Positions 24,490-33,678 are shown, counted from the stretch's first letter. The stretch is 64,000 bases of DNA from Micromonospora endolithica (GCF_003626595.1 NZ_RBAK01000001.1:1054001-1118000); one strand, 5' to 3'. The notes: generated by a model not told the origin, from the letters alone. Made by a program: numbers and translations.

Positions 24490-26928
24490 ATGGTGCGCCC
24501 GGTGGACCCACGAGCCGCCCCGGGCAAGCCGACCGCGTACTTCGTCCTTCTCATCGGTGCGGTCCTGGCCACGAGCGTGATCGTTTTCTTCGCCCTCGGC
24601 CTCTTCCCGCCGGATCGGCTCGCCGCCTACGAGGCCCGCGGGGCCGAGTGCGATTCCGCGTTCGACGCGGGGGTGGCCGGGCTGGCGGCGGACGGCCTCC
24701 TGGACGACGTGCTGCGACGTGAGGCGTTGCAGGCCGAATTCCGGTCCTGCCTGCGACCGGCCTTCGCCGAACCGTTCGCCGTGGTCGCCGTCGGGGTCGG
24801 CGTTCTCGCCGCGGTGGCGATCGCCCTGTACCTCGCCCATCCGTGGTGGATCGTGCGGCGAAACCGGTCGCGACAGCTTCCGCCGGGCCTCGTCGGTGGC
24901 GTGGCCGAGGACCTCGACGATCTGCGCCGGACCATGGGTCTGGCCCGGGCACCGCAGTGGTGGCTCGTGCCGCACCGGGGCACGCCGAGTGGTCAGGCGT
25001 TCGGCCTGCCGGGTCGGCGACGGATCCAGCTCGACGCCGGGGCGCTGGTCCTCCGGGCCACCGACCGGCCGGCATTCCGGGCCGTGGTGGCCCACGAGTT
25101 GGCACACCTGCGCAACCGTGACGTCGATCTGACCTACCTGACGATCGCCGTGTGGCGGGCTTTCCTGCTGGTGGCCGTGCTGCCGCCGCTGCTCCTGATC
25201 GTGCATCCGGGACTGGTCACCACGCCCAGCGAGTGGACGTGGCGGACGAGCACCCTGTCGTACGCGCCAGGATTCAGCGCCCGTTTCCTCGGCGTGCTGG
25301 TCGCCCTCGGGTGTCTGGTCTACCTGTTGCGCAACGCGGTGCTGCGCGCCCGCGAGACGTACGCGGACCGGGTGGCCGTCGATGTGGGCGGGACGGGTGC
25401 GGCCATGGCCGCCATCGTGGAACGGCTCCCGGTGCCGCGTCGGTGGCTCGACCGGTGGGGCACCCACCCGGTACCCGCCGAACGTCTTCGGGCGATCCGG
25501 GACCCCGTGGCGGCGTGGCGGCCGACGCACTGGGACCTGGTCGCCGCCGGCCTTCCGGCCGGCGTGCTGACCACGAACCTGACGTTGGTGACTGGCCCGG
25601 CTCTCGGACTGGACGCCCTTCTCGGTGCCGCCCTGCTCGGCCTGACGGTCGGGCCGTGGCTGGGTGCCCTGCTCGCGCTGGCGGTCTGGCGAGCAGCGCA
25701 GGCAGCCGTGCAGTCAGCGGCGCCGGCTCGCCGGATTCCGTTCTGGCTCACCAGTGGTCCGGTCCTGGTGGGAGCCTTCCTGCTGGGGATGCTGCTGTCG
25801 CCAGGGACGACCAGCGGCAGATCCTGGTTCGTCACCTCCGGTCCGGCATCCACCCTGGTCGCGGGCCTGGTGCTCACGGTCGCCGCGGTGGCGTTGGCCG
25901 GGTGGGCCGACTCGACGGCCCGTGCGGCTCTGACCGGGCCGAGGCCTCGCGACGCCCGGGTCGATGCGCGGGACACCCCGTCGCCCACCGGTGCGACGGC
26001 CGTGTTCGTCGCCCCGGCGCGCTGGGCGCTACCGGCGACCCTGGGGGCCGCCGGTCTGGCCGGCGCGGCGGCCCTGGCGGTCTGGCTGCCGTTCGCCTCG
26101 ATCCGGTACGGCTTCGCGCTGAGCTGGGGCCCTGTGCCGGCGGACGGTGCCGGTTGGTACGCGGCGGTCGGCATGGTGAGCACGGCGGAGCTGGGACCGG
26201 CGGACCGCTTCGTGCACAATCCGTTCACGCTGACCGCCCTGACCGTCCTCTGGCTGGTACCGGCGCTGCTGGCCTGGAACGCGGCCGGCCGGCGGGCGTT
26301 GCGGAGTGCGGCACTCCTGGGTCTGGCCAGCGGTGCCGTGGCGGCGGTGATCGGCGCCCTGTTACCCGTGGCCGCCGGGATGGTGCTCCCGATCGACGTA
26401 CGCCAGGCCATTCCGGAGGCGCACGAGATGGCGTTCGGCGCCGTGGTCGAGAATGCCACCCTCGCCGTCGGCTCGGTGCTGCTGGCGGTCACGATGGCGG
26501 TGGTGCTGCTCCGAGGCGGCTCGCGCCGGCCAGCCCGGGCACTACTTGCCGCGACGGTCACCACGATCGTCACCACCGTGGCCATCTCCTGGGTGGCCCG
26601 GCCGGTGAGCTGCCTGACCGGCAACGGGGTGTGCCGCACCGCGACAGACCTCGATCTCGTCTCCCGGACCGCGCACTGGATCCTCGTGCAGGGGCTCATC
26701 GTGGCGATTCCGCTGGTGCTGGTGGCGGCAGTGGTCAGGGGGATCGTCGACCCCACCGGGACACCCGCACGGATCACCACCGCTGGTGACACGTCACCGA
26801 GGACGGCTCCCTGGACCCGGACGGCCACCGTGGTCGGTATCGGCCTGCTGCTCGCGGTCACCACGATCCTGGTGGTCGGAATTCGGACGTCGGCGTACGA
26901 CCTGTGGCTGCGGGGCTCCTTCGGCTGA
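24490..26928 (+). CDS. M48-type membrane zinc metalloprotease with long multi-helix C-terminal domain
   Basis: The 812-residue protein has a helix at 16-38, a short extracytoplasmic loop with two Cys (C54, C87), a helix at about 96-116, then the protease core: HELAH at 202-206 gives the zinc-binding HEXXH and ETYAD at 289-293 the third ligand, as in the M48/HtpX family. From about residue 350 there are eight to nine further helices, far longer than HtpX (about 290 residues). M48 proteins cleave misfolded or regulatory membrane proteins; here the target is unknown. Coupled to the 163-residue gene. Confidence 0.85.
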   Translation: MVRPVDPRAAPGKPTAYFVLLIGAVLATSVIVFFALGLFPPDRLAAYEARGAECDSAFDAGVAGLAADGLLDDVLRREALQAEFRSCLRPAFAEPFAVVAVGVGVLAAVAIALYLAHPWWIVRRNRSRQLPPGLVGGVAEDLDDLRRTMGLARAPQWWLVPHRGTPSGQAFGLPGRRRIQLDAGALVLRATDRPAFRAVVAHELAHLRNRDVDLTYLTIAVWRAFLLVAVLPPLLLIVHPGLVTTPSEWTWRTSTLSYAPGFSARFLGVLVALGCLVYLLRNAVLRARETYADRVAVDVGGTGAAMAAIVERLPVPRRWLDRWGTHPVPAERLRAIRDPVAAWRPTHWDLVAAGLPAGVLTTNLTLVTGPALGLDALLGAALLGLTVGPWLGALLALAVWRAAQAAVQSAAPARRIPFWLTSGPVLVGAFLLGMLLSPGTTSGRSWFVTSGPASTLVAGLVLTVAAVALAGWADSTARAALTGPRPRDARVDARDTPSPTGATAVFVAPARWALPATLGAAGLAGAAALAVWLPFASIRYGFALSWGPVPADGAGWYAAVGMVSTAELGPADRFVHNPFTLTALTVLWLVPALLAWNAAGRRALRSAALLGLASGAVAAVIGALLPVAAGMVLPIDVRQAIPEAHEMAFGAVVENATLAVGSVLLAVTMAVVLLRGGSRRPARALLAATVTTIVTTVAISWVARPVSCLTGNGVCRTATDLDLVSRTAHWILVQGLIVAIPLVLVAAVVRGIVDPTGTPARITTAGDTSPRTAPWTRTATVVGIGLLLAVTTILVVGIRTSAYDLWLRGSFG

Positions 26929-26967
26929 CCGGCAGCCGATGCCGGTGCCGGACCACTCGCCTTCGTC

Positions 26968-27001
26968 GACAGCGCCGCATCCATCCGGACGCGGCGCTGT
27001 C
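26968..27001. terminator. Bidirectional hairpin terminator
   Basis: A perfect 11-bp stem (26968-26978/26991-27001) with a 12-nt loop lies between the protease gene and the convergent permease gene. Confidence 0.8.
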
Positions 27002-27014
27002 TCCTCGTGATCGG

Positions 27015-27779
27015 CTAGCTGATCTTCTTGCGGTAGATCGCCGTCGCGGCGGCGTAGGCGGCCACCAGCAGGCCGGCGCACCAGGCGAGGGCGATCCAGA
27101 TGTCGTGGCCGACGGGTTGCTGCGCGAACAGCGCGCGGAGCGTGTTCACGATGGACGTCACCGGCTGGTTCTCGGCGAACCACGCGACCGGGCCGGGCAT
27201 CGAGTCGGTGGGGACGAACGCCGAGCTGATGAAGGGCAGAAAGATCAGCGGGTAGCTGAAGGCGCTCGCGCCGTCGACGGTCTTGGCGGACAGTCCCGCT
27301 ATCACCGCGACCCAGGTGAGGGCGAGGGTGAACAGGATCAGGATGCCGGCGGCGGCGAACCAGTCGGTCACGGACGCGCCGGTGCGGAACCCCATGATCA
27401 GTGCGACGCCGGTGACGATCACGATCGAGGCCAGGTTGGCGACGAGCGCGGTCAGGACATGCGCCCAGAGTACGGCGGGTCGTGCGATCGGCATCGACTG
27501 GAAGCGCTCGAAGATGCCGCCCTTCATGTCGAGGAACAGCCGGTACGCCGTGTAGGCGATGCCGGAGGCGATCGTGATGAGCAGGATGCCCGGGAGCATG
27601 TAGTTGATGTACGACTCGTCGGATCCGGTGTTGATGGCGCCGCCGAGCACGTACACGAAGAGCAGCATCAGCGCGACCGGGGTGATCGCCGTGGTGATGA
27701 TGGTGTCCGGGCTGCGCAGGATGTGACGCAGCGAGCGGCCGGTGAGGGTTCCGGTGTCGCTGAGGACGTGGGCGGTCAT
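27015..27779 (-). CDS. ABC-2 type transporter permease, DrrB-like (second copy)
   Basis: 254 residues, six predicted helices, with the same landmarks as the paralog at 21749 (LRHILRSPDTIITTAITP, GGIFERFQSMPIAR, ENQPVTSIVNTLRALF). It overlaps the ATPase gene by 4 bp and ends the PadR-DUF1048-ATPase-permease operon. Probably exports a hydrophobic drug or metabolite. Confidence 0.95.
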   Translation of the reverse strand: MTAHVLSDTGTLTGRSLRHILRSPDTIITTAITPVALMLLFVYVLGGAINTGSDESYINYMLPGILLITIASGIAYTAYRLFLDMKGGIFERFQSMPIARPAVLWAHVLTALVANLASIVIVTGVALIMGFRTGASVTDWFAAAGILILFTLALTWVAVIAGLSAKTVDGASAFSYPLIFLPFISSAFVPTDSMPGPVAWFAENQPVTSIVNTLRALFAQQPVGHDIWIALAWCAGLLVAAYAAATAIYRKKIS

Positions 27780-28579
27780 CGGGATTCCCCTCCTGCGGGC
27801 ATGGCGGCCCCGTCAGCGGTGTCGCCGACGAGGGCGAGGAAGACGTCCTCGAGGGTCGGCTGCTTCGCGACGTACTCGACCTCGGCGGACGGGAGGAGCT
27901 GCTTCAGCTCGGCGAGGGTGCCGTTCTGGATGATCACGCCCTGGTGCAGGATCGCGATCCGGTCGGCGAGTTGCTCGGCCTCGTCGAGGTACTGGGTGGT
28001 CAGCAGGATGGTCGTGCCGTCCTTGGCGAGCCGCTTCACGGTCTGCCAGACCTCGATCCGGGCCTGCGGGTCGAGGCCGGTGGTCGGCTCGTCGAGGAAG
28101 ACGACCGGCGGGTTGCCGACCAGGCTCATCGCGATGTCCAGCCGGCGGCGCATGCCGCCCGAGTACGTCCCGGCCCGCCGGTTTCCGGCGTCGGTGAGCG
28201 AGAAACGGGCGAGCATGTCGTCGGCGACCGCGCCCGGGTTCCTCAGGTGGCGGAGCTTCGCGACCAGGACCAGATTTTCCCGGCCGGTGAGCACCTCGTC
28301 GACCGCGGCGAACTGGCCGGTCAGGCTGATCGATCTGCGTACGTCGCCCGGAGCCGAGGCGACGTCGAAGCCGTGGACGGTCGCGGTGCCGGTGTTCGCC
28401 CTGAGCAACGTCGACAGGATCCGCACCAGCGTGGTCTTGCCGGCGCCGTTCGAGCCGAGCAGAGCGAAGATGCTCCCAGGTGCCACGTCGAAGTCGACGC
28501 CCCGCAGCACGTGCAGGTCCTGGTAGGACTTCGTGACGGCCCGCACCCTGATCGCGGGTTCGCGCGTCGTGGTGGTCAT
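27776..28579 (-). CDS. ABC transporter ATP-binding protein, DrrA-like (second copy)
   Basis: 267 residues; Walker A GSNGAGKTT, signature YSGGMRRRLDIAMSL, Walker B VVFLDEPTTGLDP, and the same C-terminal QPTLEDVFLALVG as its paralog. Overlaps DUF1048 upstream and the permease downstream by 4 bp each. It drives the DrrB-like permease. Confidence 0.95.
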   Translation of the reverse strand: MTTTTREPAIRVRAVTKSYQDLHVLRGVDFDVAPGSIFALLGSNGAGKTTLVRILSTLLRANTGTATVHGFDVASAPGDVRRSISLTGQFAAVDEVLTGRENLVLVAKLRHLRNPGAVADDMLARFSLTDAGNRRAGTYSGGMRRRLDIAMSLVGNPPVVFLDEPTTGLDPQARIEVWQTVKRLAKDGTTILLTTQYLDEAEQLADRIAILHQGVIIQNGTLAELKQLLPSAEVEYVAKQPTLEDVFLALVGDTADGAAMPAGGESR

Positions 28580-28962
28580 GACCCGCTCTCCTCACCGTTG
28601 TCGCCGGCGGCGGCGTCGACCGCCCTGCGGAGGCGCTCGCGTTCCTTGTCGATCCACTGCCGGCCGGAGTACGCCTGCAGGAACGTCTCGGCGAACTCGA
28701 CCGGGTCGTCGCCGACGATCGCCCGGACCGGCGTTCCGTCGGCGACCGCCCGCTCCCAGAGGTCGGCGAAGTCGCCGAGCATCGTGATGAGCGTGTCGCC
28801 GTCGAGGATTCCGCCGTGGTACATGAAGTACCGCTGAAGTGCCTTGGCCGTGCTGCGATAGGGCTCCGGTAGTGCCTCGATCCGGGCCGTGTGGTGCTTG
28901 TACTGCTTCTTCTGATCAAGTGACCCGACGAGCGTCTCGATCCACTTCGCGGCCATGCTCAT
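28576..28962 (-). CDS. DUF1048 domain-containing protein
   Basis: The ATG at 28962 overlaps the PadR stop (ATGA), giving 128 residues; a second ATG lies 6 nt later. Helical protein beginning KWIETLVGSLDQKKQYKHH, a pattern of the DUF1048 family found next to PadR regulators and ABC-2 exporters. The molecular role is unknown; linkage suggests an accessory to regulation or transport. Confidence 0.85.
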   Translation of the reverse strand: MSMAAKWIETLVGSLDQKKQYKHHTARIEALPEPYRSTAKALQRYFMYHGGILDGDTLITMLGDFADLWERAVADGTPVRAIVGDDPVEFAETFLQAYSGRQWIDKERERLRRAVDAAAGDNGEESGS

Positions 28963-29318
28963 GCTCCTTCGTCGTGCCGGTTGTCGTGCTGGTTGTCGTC
29001 CTGGTGGAGTTGCTCGATGCGTTCGGCGAGGACGCTCCACGTCCTCCAGAACTCGGCGAGCTGGTCCCGCCCCTTAGCGTTGAGCGAGTAGACCTTCCGC
29101 GGCGGCCCCTTCTCGGAGGGAACCTTCTCCACGTTCACGAACCCGCGCTGCTCGACACGGACGAGCAGCGCGTAGATCGTGCCTTCCGCGATGTCCGAGA
29201 ATCCGCGGTCGCGCAGCCACGCGGTGATCTCGTAGCCGTAGGCGGATCTGCGGGCCAGGATCGCCAGCACGATGCCTTCGAGAGTGCCCTTCAGCATCTC
29301 GGTCATCTGGTTGCCCAT
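28959..29318 (-). CDS. PadR family transcriptional regulator
   Basis: The ATG at 29318 has an AGGGGGAAG ribosome site; 119 residues. The PadR winged helix is complete: LKGTLEGIVLAILARRSAYG, YEITAWLRD, EGTIYALLVRVEQRGFV and GPPRKVYSLNAKGRDQL. The C-terminal helix for dimerisation ends in a His/Asp/Asn-rich tail. First gene of its exporter operon and probably its repressor, acting on the palindromes just upstream. Confidence 0.9.
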   Translation of the reverse strand: MGNQMTEMLKGTLEGIVLAILARRSAYGYEITAWLRDRGFSDIAEGTIYALLVRVEQRGFVNVEKVPSEKGPPRKVYSLNAKGRDQLAEFWRTWSVLAERIEQLHQDDNQHDNRHDEGA

Positions 29319-29351
29319 GCCGTCTTCCCCCTCGCTACCAAGCGACGCTGA

Positions 29352-29383
29352 CTACTGGTAGACGGTAACACTAGGTACCGGTA
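29352..29383. promoter_or_regulatory. Candidate PadR operator region
   Basis: CTACTGGTAG (29352-29361, arms CTAC/GTAG) and the perfect palindrome TACCGGTA (29376-29383) lie 34-65 bp before the PadR start in an unusually AT-rich stretch. Spacing and symmetry fit an autorepressed PadR promoter; the exact -35/-10 are not clear. Confidence 0.5.
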
Positions 29384-29436
29384 GATAGCAACACTGAATA
29401 GCAGCTCGGTGCAGGGGTCCACGTCACGGTCATCCG

Positions 29437-29502
29437 GCGGGTGGAGCAGGTACCACCATGCGAGCCACGCCGTCACGATCGTCGGCGCGCCGCTTCCCCT
29501 CG
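29437..29502 (-). pseudogene. Remnant tail of a DUF3592-like membrane protein (copy 1 of 3)
   Basis: On the minus strand this encodes SGAPTIVTAWLAWWYL, closely matching tails at 34588-34671 and about 34095-34140. No start or upstream part is present and the frame runs on into the PadR promoter, so it is a fragment. The rest of the 312-bp gap (29319-29630) shows only the PadR promoter. Confidence 0.5.
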
Positions 29503-29630
29503 TCGGCGGGCCCAAGGGGTTGGGCCGATGATCCTCGGGCGGCCCGTCAGGAAGCCACGCGCAGTCGGATCCCGCAGCAGTGCGACGGGCACCTCAGGAG
29601 CCGGTCAGGCGCTTGCCGATGCGATCGGGG

Positions 29631-30437
29631 TCAGGTCAGTTCGCTCCAGAGCGGGTCACCCTGGAAGGACTTCGGGGTGGTAAGGGTGAACTCGCGGAAT
29701 TCGCGGTGCATGTGGGACTGGTCTGTGTAGCCGGAAGCCGCCGCGACGGCTGCGAGTTCCTCGCCCCGGCTGATGCGACGCAGCGCACCGTGGAATCGGG
29801 CAATGCGTGCGGCGTGTTTCGGGCTGATGCCGAGCTGACTGGTGAAGCGCCGCCACAGGCGGGTACGGGACCAGCCGTAGCGCTCAGTCAACGCGGTGAT
29901 TGACACCTGACCGCCGCTGCGGATGATCCGTCGCCACGCATCAACGATCTCGCCATCGGGGCGGGCGCGTGCGTTGTAGCGACGGACGAGGACGTTGTCC
30001 AGCTCCGCGAAGCGCCGCTCCCAGCTCTGCACCTGGTGCAGCTGGTTCGTCAACCTTTCGGCGTCCCGCCCCCAGAGTTCGTCGAGAGCGACGACCGCGT
30101 GGCCGAGATCGCGAGGATCGACGTCGAACAGGGCAGGCACGAGCAGCGGCGACAGCTCGACCTCAAGGCAGTCGATGTAAGAACCGTGGACTCGCTCATT
30201 GGCGGGTGCCACCCCGCTGACGAGGGCGGCCGAACCGACCGACGTGGCGCTCAGCGATCCTCCTGCACAGTCGATCACGATGCTGACGGTCGGGCTGGGG
30301 AGCAAGAGTTCGCTGAATGGCAGGCCGGTGCGTTCCAGGAATCCCACGAGCCGTACGCCAGGGACGGATGGCTGCTGCGCCGGCAGCGCGACGGTCCATT
30401 CGCCCCGGGAGCGGCCGACGGGGGCGGCACCGGTCAT
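29631..30437 (-). CDS. AraC family transcriptional regulator
   Basis: The ATG at 30437 (268 residues) is chosen because sequence upstream in the frame has no coding character. An N-terminal sensor domain (SRGEWTVALPAQQPSVPGVR ... VSIVIDCAGG) is followed by a two-HTH AraC domain at about 175-262 (SITALTERYGWSRTRLWRRF ... AAVAAASGYTDQSHMHREFREF). Such regulators usually activate nearby catabolic or stress genes; the divergent neighbour is the glycosidase-like gene at 30612. Confidence 0.9.
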   Translation of the reverse strand: MTGAAPVGRSRGEWTVALPAQQPSVPGVRLVGFLERTGLPFSELLLPSPTVSIVIDCAGGSLSATSVGSAALVSGVAPANERVHGSYIDCLEVELSPLLVPALFDVDPRDLGHAVVALDELWGRDAERLTNQLHQVQSWERRFAELDNVLVRRYNARARPDGEIVDAWRRIIRSGGQVSITALTERYGWSRTRLWRRFTSQLGISPKHAARIARFHGALRRISRGEELAAVAAASGYTDQSHMHREFREFTLTTPKSFQGDPLWSELT

Positions 30438-30611
30438 GTCTGCCGAGTTTAACGCCGGGTTCGCAGACCTGCGATGGACGCCGTCAGCCGGGTGAGCATT
30501 TGTCCAAGATCCCGTTGGCTGCGCTGCGGAAACTTGAGCCGCAAGTGGTTCCGCTACGCGCGCACCCACTGCCCGCCGAGCTGTATCGCAAGCAGAGAAA
30601 AGGAGGGCTTG

Positions 30612-31772
30612 ATGGAGCACCACGGCGACGACAGGGCGCATCAGGTTGGTCGGTCAGCGCAGCCCGTACCACCACTTCCGGCAGGCGACCGGTTCGACTC
30701 CAAGTCGTCGAACTGGGTCCTTACCGAAACGCGTCGGCTGTTCGACATGCTGGGCGACCCACGACCGGGGCACGGGCTGCTGGGGGTCAGTGATCCCGAC
30801 GTGCACCGCCGCGGTCAAGGCTGGTCGATGTTCGTCGGAGCGGTCACCACGAGGTTCGCCGTACGGATCTTCGAGGCTCGCCTGCCGCCGTCGGCGGACA
30901 TCACCGACGACCGTTGGCAGTTCGTCGTCGACGGTCGCGGCCGTGCGGTTCCGCTCGGCCCGCCCCGGCGCGGCGACTGGGACGCCGCCGGCATGCACAC
31001 CCCGAGCTACGTCCGAGGTGAGGTGGATGGTGAGCCGGTCGAGCGGATCTACTACGCCGGGCAGCGCTCGCGGAGAATGAGCGGACCGCGCAGCCGGTAT
31101 GCGATCGGCTGCCTCGAACGCGAGGACGGGCAGTGGCGTCGACGTCCCGAGCCGGTGCTCTGCGGGGACGCTGGACGGCCGAGCGCCATGGAACCCTTCG
31201 TCCTGTGGACCAGCGGCCGGTGGCGGATGTGGTACCTGGCCTGCGTCGGCGAGGTCGGTCGAGGCGAGCAGCCGGACTACGAGCTGCGCTACACCGAGAG
31301 CGACGACGGGTTGCGCTGGCAGGCACCCGAACGGTTCGCCACCAGCGCCGAGGGCTTCTTCGACAACACCATTGCCGACGGCTCGCCGGGGTGGCGAATG
31401 ATCCTCGCTCGTGGCACCAACCTGCACGGGACCACGCCGTTTCCGTCCCAGGGCTTGTGGATCACCGAGAGCGAGGGCCCACCGGCCGGACGGGCCGGCT
31501 GGTCCCGGCCGCAACGACTTCTCGACACCGATACCCACGCCGAGCCGTGGTACGCGGCCGGCGTCTGCGGGCCGGCGTGTGTTCTCGACGGCGACGACAC
31601 CATGCACGTCTTCGCCACCGGCACCCATGCGCCGATCTCCTGGCCCCGTGAGGTGTTCCACCGGTTGCGGGTCCGACAGCTCCCACCGGTGCCCGCGCCG
31701 TTCTACCTGGCGACCGGCCGGATCACCTTCCGCCGGCAGCCGCGGGAGTGTACCGACGCCGGTCGTTCTTGA
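30612..31772 (+). CDS. GH43/GH32-like five-bladed propeller protein (putative glycosidase)
   Basis: The ATG at 30612 has AGGAGGG 4 nt upstream; 386 residues. Repeated motifs of a five-bladed propeller are seen: a Trp-rich strand pattern, MEPFVLWTSGRWRMWYLAC in mid-protein, ELRYTESDDGLRWQAPERF, WITESEGPPAG, and HAEPWYAAGVCGPACVLDGD. These resemble the GH43/GH32/GH130 clan. Catalytic acids cannot be assigned safely. No signal peptide, so cytoplasmic. Divergent from an AraC gene. Confidence 0.65.
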   Translation: MEHHGDDRAHQVGRSAQPVPPLPAGDRFDSKSSNWVLTETRRLFDMLGDPRPGHGLLGVSDPDVHRRGQGWSMFVGAVTTRFAVRIFEARLPPSADITDDRWQFVVDGRGRAVPLGPPRRGDWDAAGMHTPSYVRGEVDGEPVERIYYAGQRSRRMSGPRSRYAIGCLEREDGQWRRRPEPVLCGDAGRPSAMEPFVLWTSGRWRMWYLACVGEVGRGEQPDYELRYTESDDGLRWQAPERFATSAEGFFDNTIADGSPGWRMILARGTNLHGTTPFPSQGLWITESEGPPAGRAGWSRPQRLLDTDTHAEPWYAAGVCGPACVLDGDDTMHVFATGTHAPISWPREVFHRLRVRQLPPVPAPFYLATGRITFRRQPRECTDAGRS

Positions 31773-31858
31773 GCTGACGGTCTCGTTGCCGCCCCGGGGC
31801 CGACCGGCAGTCCAGCTCGCTGATCGGACAGGGCAGGCAGATGCGCTCCGCCAGGTCG

Positions 31859-32875
31859 CTACTGACCGTTGAGCACGGAACCGGTGAAGGTGAGGAGAAG
31901 TGCGGCGGTCTGCGCCGGATCCTCGATCATGGGTGAGTGTCCAACGCCCGGCAGCAACTCGACTCTCGAGCCCGCAACGGTGCCGTACAGTGCGGCGGTC
32001 GAGGAGTGCCACCGCTGGTCCTGCTCGCCGAAGATCACCAGCAGCGGTTTGCCGAGCGCCGTGAGCCGGTCTGGAACCGGACGCGCTTTCAGATAGTCGT
32101 CGGACGCTCGTGATGTCGCGGTCAACGCACGGTAGGTCATGCCGCGAGCGTCGTCGACGAGTTGCTGCGGTGTCTCGGATCCCGGGGCGAACGCGGTGCT
32201 CAACCCTTGGCGGATCATCCCGTCGGTCCTGAGCCGCCACAGCAGTTGCCCCATCACGGGAAGAAAGATGAGCTGGCCGACAGGCCCGCTCGAGATGAAG
32301 GCGTCGATGCGGGGTCCGGTGTCGATGAGCGTCAGTGCGGTCACCAGGTCACCCCGTTGCTCGGCGAGGGCGGTGGCGACATAGCCGCCGGTGGAATGAC
32401 CGACCGCGATGGCCTGCTTGACGCCGAGCAGGTCCAGTGCCTGGCCGACCCGGCGTGCCTGTTGTGGGATCGCGTAGCCGCCGCCGGCCGGTTTGTCCGA
32501 CTGGCCGTGGCCGAGCAGGTCGATCCGGATGACGCGATGGGGCGTCGCCAACAGCGGAACCACCCGATCCCACCAGCGGATCGAGCCGCCCAACCCGTGG
32601 ATCAGCACGAGTGCGGGGGCGTCGTGGGGTCCGTCCTGGCGCACCTGGATGTCCCCACCGTCAAGGGACAGGGTCGAGTTCCCGGTGGCCTCGGCCTCCT
32701 GCCACCGGACCGTCGCCGCGTTTCCCAGGAGCAGTCCCACGATTGTGAGAACAGTTGTTGCGGCGATGACACGTCGCCGTCGGCGGCGAGTGCGCCCCAC
32801 GTGCCGCTCCCGGTCAGGGGACCACTGATCGGCGTCGTCCAACGGGTTGTTGTGGAAAGGTCGCGGAGCAGTCAT
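31859..32875 (-). CDS. Alpha/beta hydrolase with N-terminal membrane anchor
   Basis: From the ATG at 32875, 338 residues; an ATG at 32896 and a TTG at 32917 are alternatives without clear ribosome sites. An Arg-rich stretch (RTRRRRRRV) precedes a single helix (TTVLTIVGLLLG), then a catalytic domain: HGLGG oxyanion motif, GHSTGG nucleophile elbow, acid in FGEQDQRW and His in GVGHSPM. The topology puts the enzyme outside the membrane. Related to haloperoxidase/epoxide-hydrolase-like esterases; substrate unknown. Confidence 0.85.
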   Translation of the reverse strand: MTAPRPFHNNPLDDADQWSPDRERHVGRTRRRRRRVIAATTVLTIVGLLLGNAATVRWQEAEATGNSTLSLDGGDIQVRQDGPHDAPALVLIHGLGGSIRWWDRVVPLLATPHRVIRIDLLGHGQSDKPAGGGYAIPQQARRVGQALDLLGVKQAIAVGHSTGGYVATALAEQRGDLVTALTLIDTGPRIDAFISSGPVGQLIFLPVMGQLLWRLRTDGMIRQGLSTAFAPGSETPQQLVDDARGMTYRALTATSRASDDYLKARPVPDRLTALGKPLLVIFGEQDQRWHSSTAALYGTVAGSRVELLPGVGHSPMIEDPAQTAALLLTFTGSVLNGQ

Positions 32876-33037
32876 GTGCCCACTGTCGTCAAGCATGGGT
32901 ACCGCGGGCTTGAACAAATGTTTCGATCAGCCGTTCGCTCGGCACGCATCGCTCACCGAACACGGTCCGCTGCGGCAGGAGTAGCCGCTCGATTCAGCTA
33001 CGCCGCAAGCGTTGGTCGGAGTGCCGGCCGCCGTCAA

Positions 33038-33151
33038 GTGCTGACCAACGAGTCCGGCACGGCACTCACCGCCTTCGTCACCTACGACCGGCGGCTGCTC
33101 GAACGCGCCAAGGAAGCAGGACTACCCGTAGCGAGCCCCGGCCAGAACTGA
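33038..33151 (+). pseudogene. C-terminal remnant of a VapC-like PIN-domain toxin
   Basis: The last 25 codons read TAFVTYDRRLLERAKEAGLP and a short end, the typical final strand-helix of PIN-domain VapC toxins, where Asp of TYDRRL is an active-site residue. The N-terminal two thirds and an antitoxin are missing. It sits in a 530-bp stretch (32876-33405) with no other gene. Confidence 0.6.
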
Positions 33152-33405
33152 CCCGCGGATCCACCACCCTGGTGCGGAGTCCGGCTGCCGTACGGCAGCC
33201 GGCGACCCGACCGGGGCCGTTTGCGGCAAGTCGAAACCCGCTCACCGAGAGTCGTCCACCGCGTCGACCCGCCGACCTGCTCCTCCGTTCCCCACCCCGT
33301 ATCCGACCGGCGGCACGCCGCCCGGACCTTGACCTCAACCAGGCTCGAAGTCCTACGGTTCACCTTCAAGCTCGAGCGTCGCCCCCGGAGTTGAGGAGCA
33401 GCCAA

Positions 33406-33678
33406 GTGATCGTCACCATCATCAGGATCACCGACCGTGCCCGATTCCTCGAGGTTTTCACCACGATCGGAGCGGCGAAGCGGCGTGAGCACGGCTGCCG
33501 ACGCGCCCAGGTCTTCTTCGATCCCAACGACGCACACCGGGCGTGGTCCATCTTCGACTGGGACGCGAAGGACTATGAAGGGTTCCTCGCGGACCCGGAG
33601 ATCCCGGCGCTCGCACGACAGCTCGGGCTCCAATCCCCGCCCGTTCACGTCGTCGCCGCGACGGACCTCGACGCCTGA
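33406..33678 (+). CDS. Small dimeric alpha/beta-barrel protein (ABM/YCII-like)
   Basis: The GTG at 33406 has GAGGAG 7 nt upstream; 90 residues. Pattern: strand VIVTIIRI, helix RARFLEVFTTIGAAKRREHG, strand RAQVFFD, then AWSIFDWDAKDYEGFLADP and a C-terminal strand VHVVAATD. This is the ferredoxin-like fold of antibiotic biosynthesis monooxygenase (ABM) and YCII proteins. The cupin at 33704 follows by 25 bp, so the two form an operon. Confidence 0.7.
   Translation: MIVTIIRITDRARFLEVFTTIGAAKRREHGCRRAQVFFDPNDAHRAWSIFDWDAKDYEGFLADPEIPALARQLGLQSPPVHVVAATDLDA

Noticed and set aside
32900..32925. LexA-like box near GAACAAATGTTTC
   Set aside because: It misses the actinobacterial GAAC-N4-GTTC consensus by one base and has no SOS-type gene beside it.
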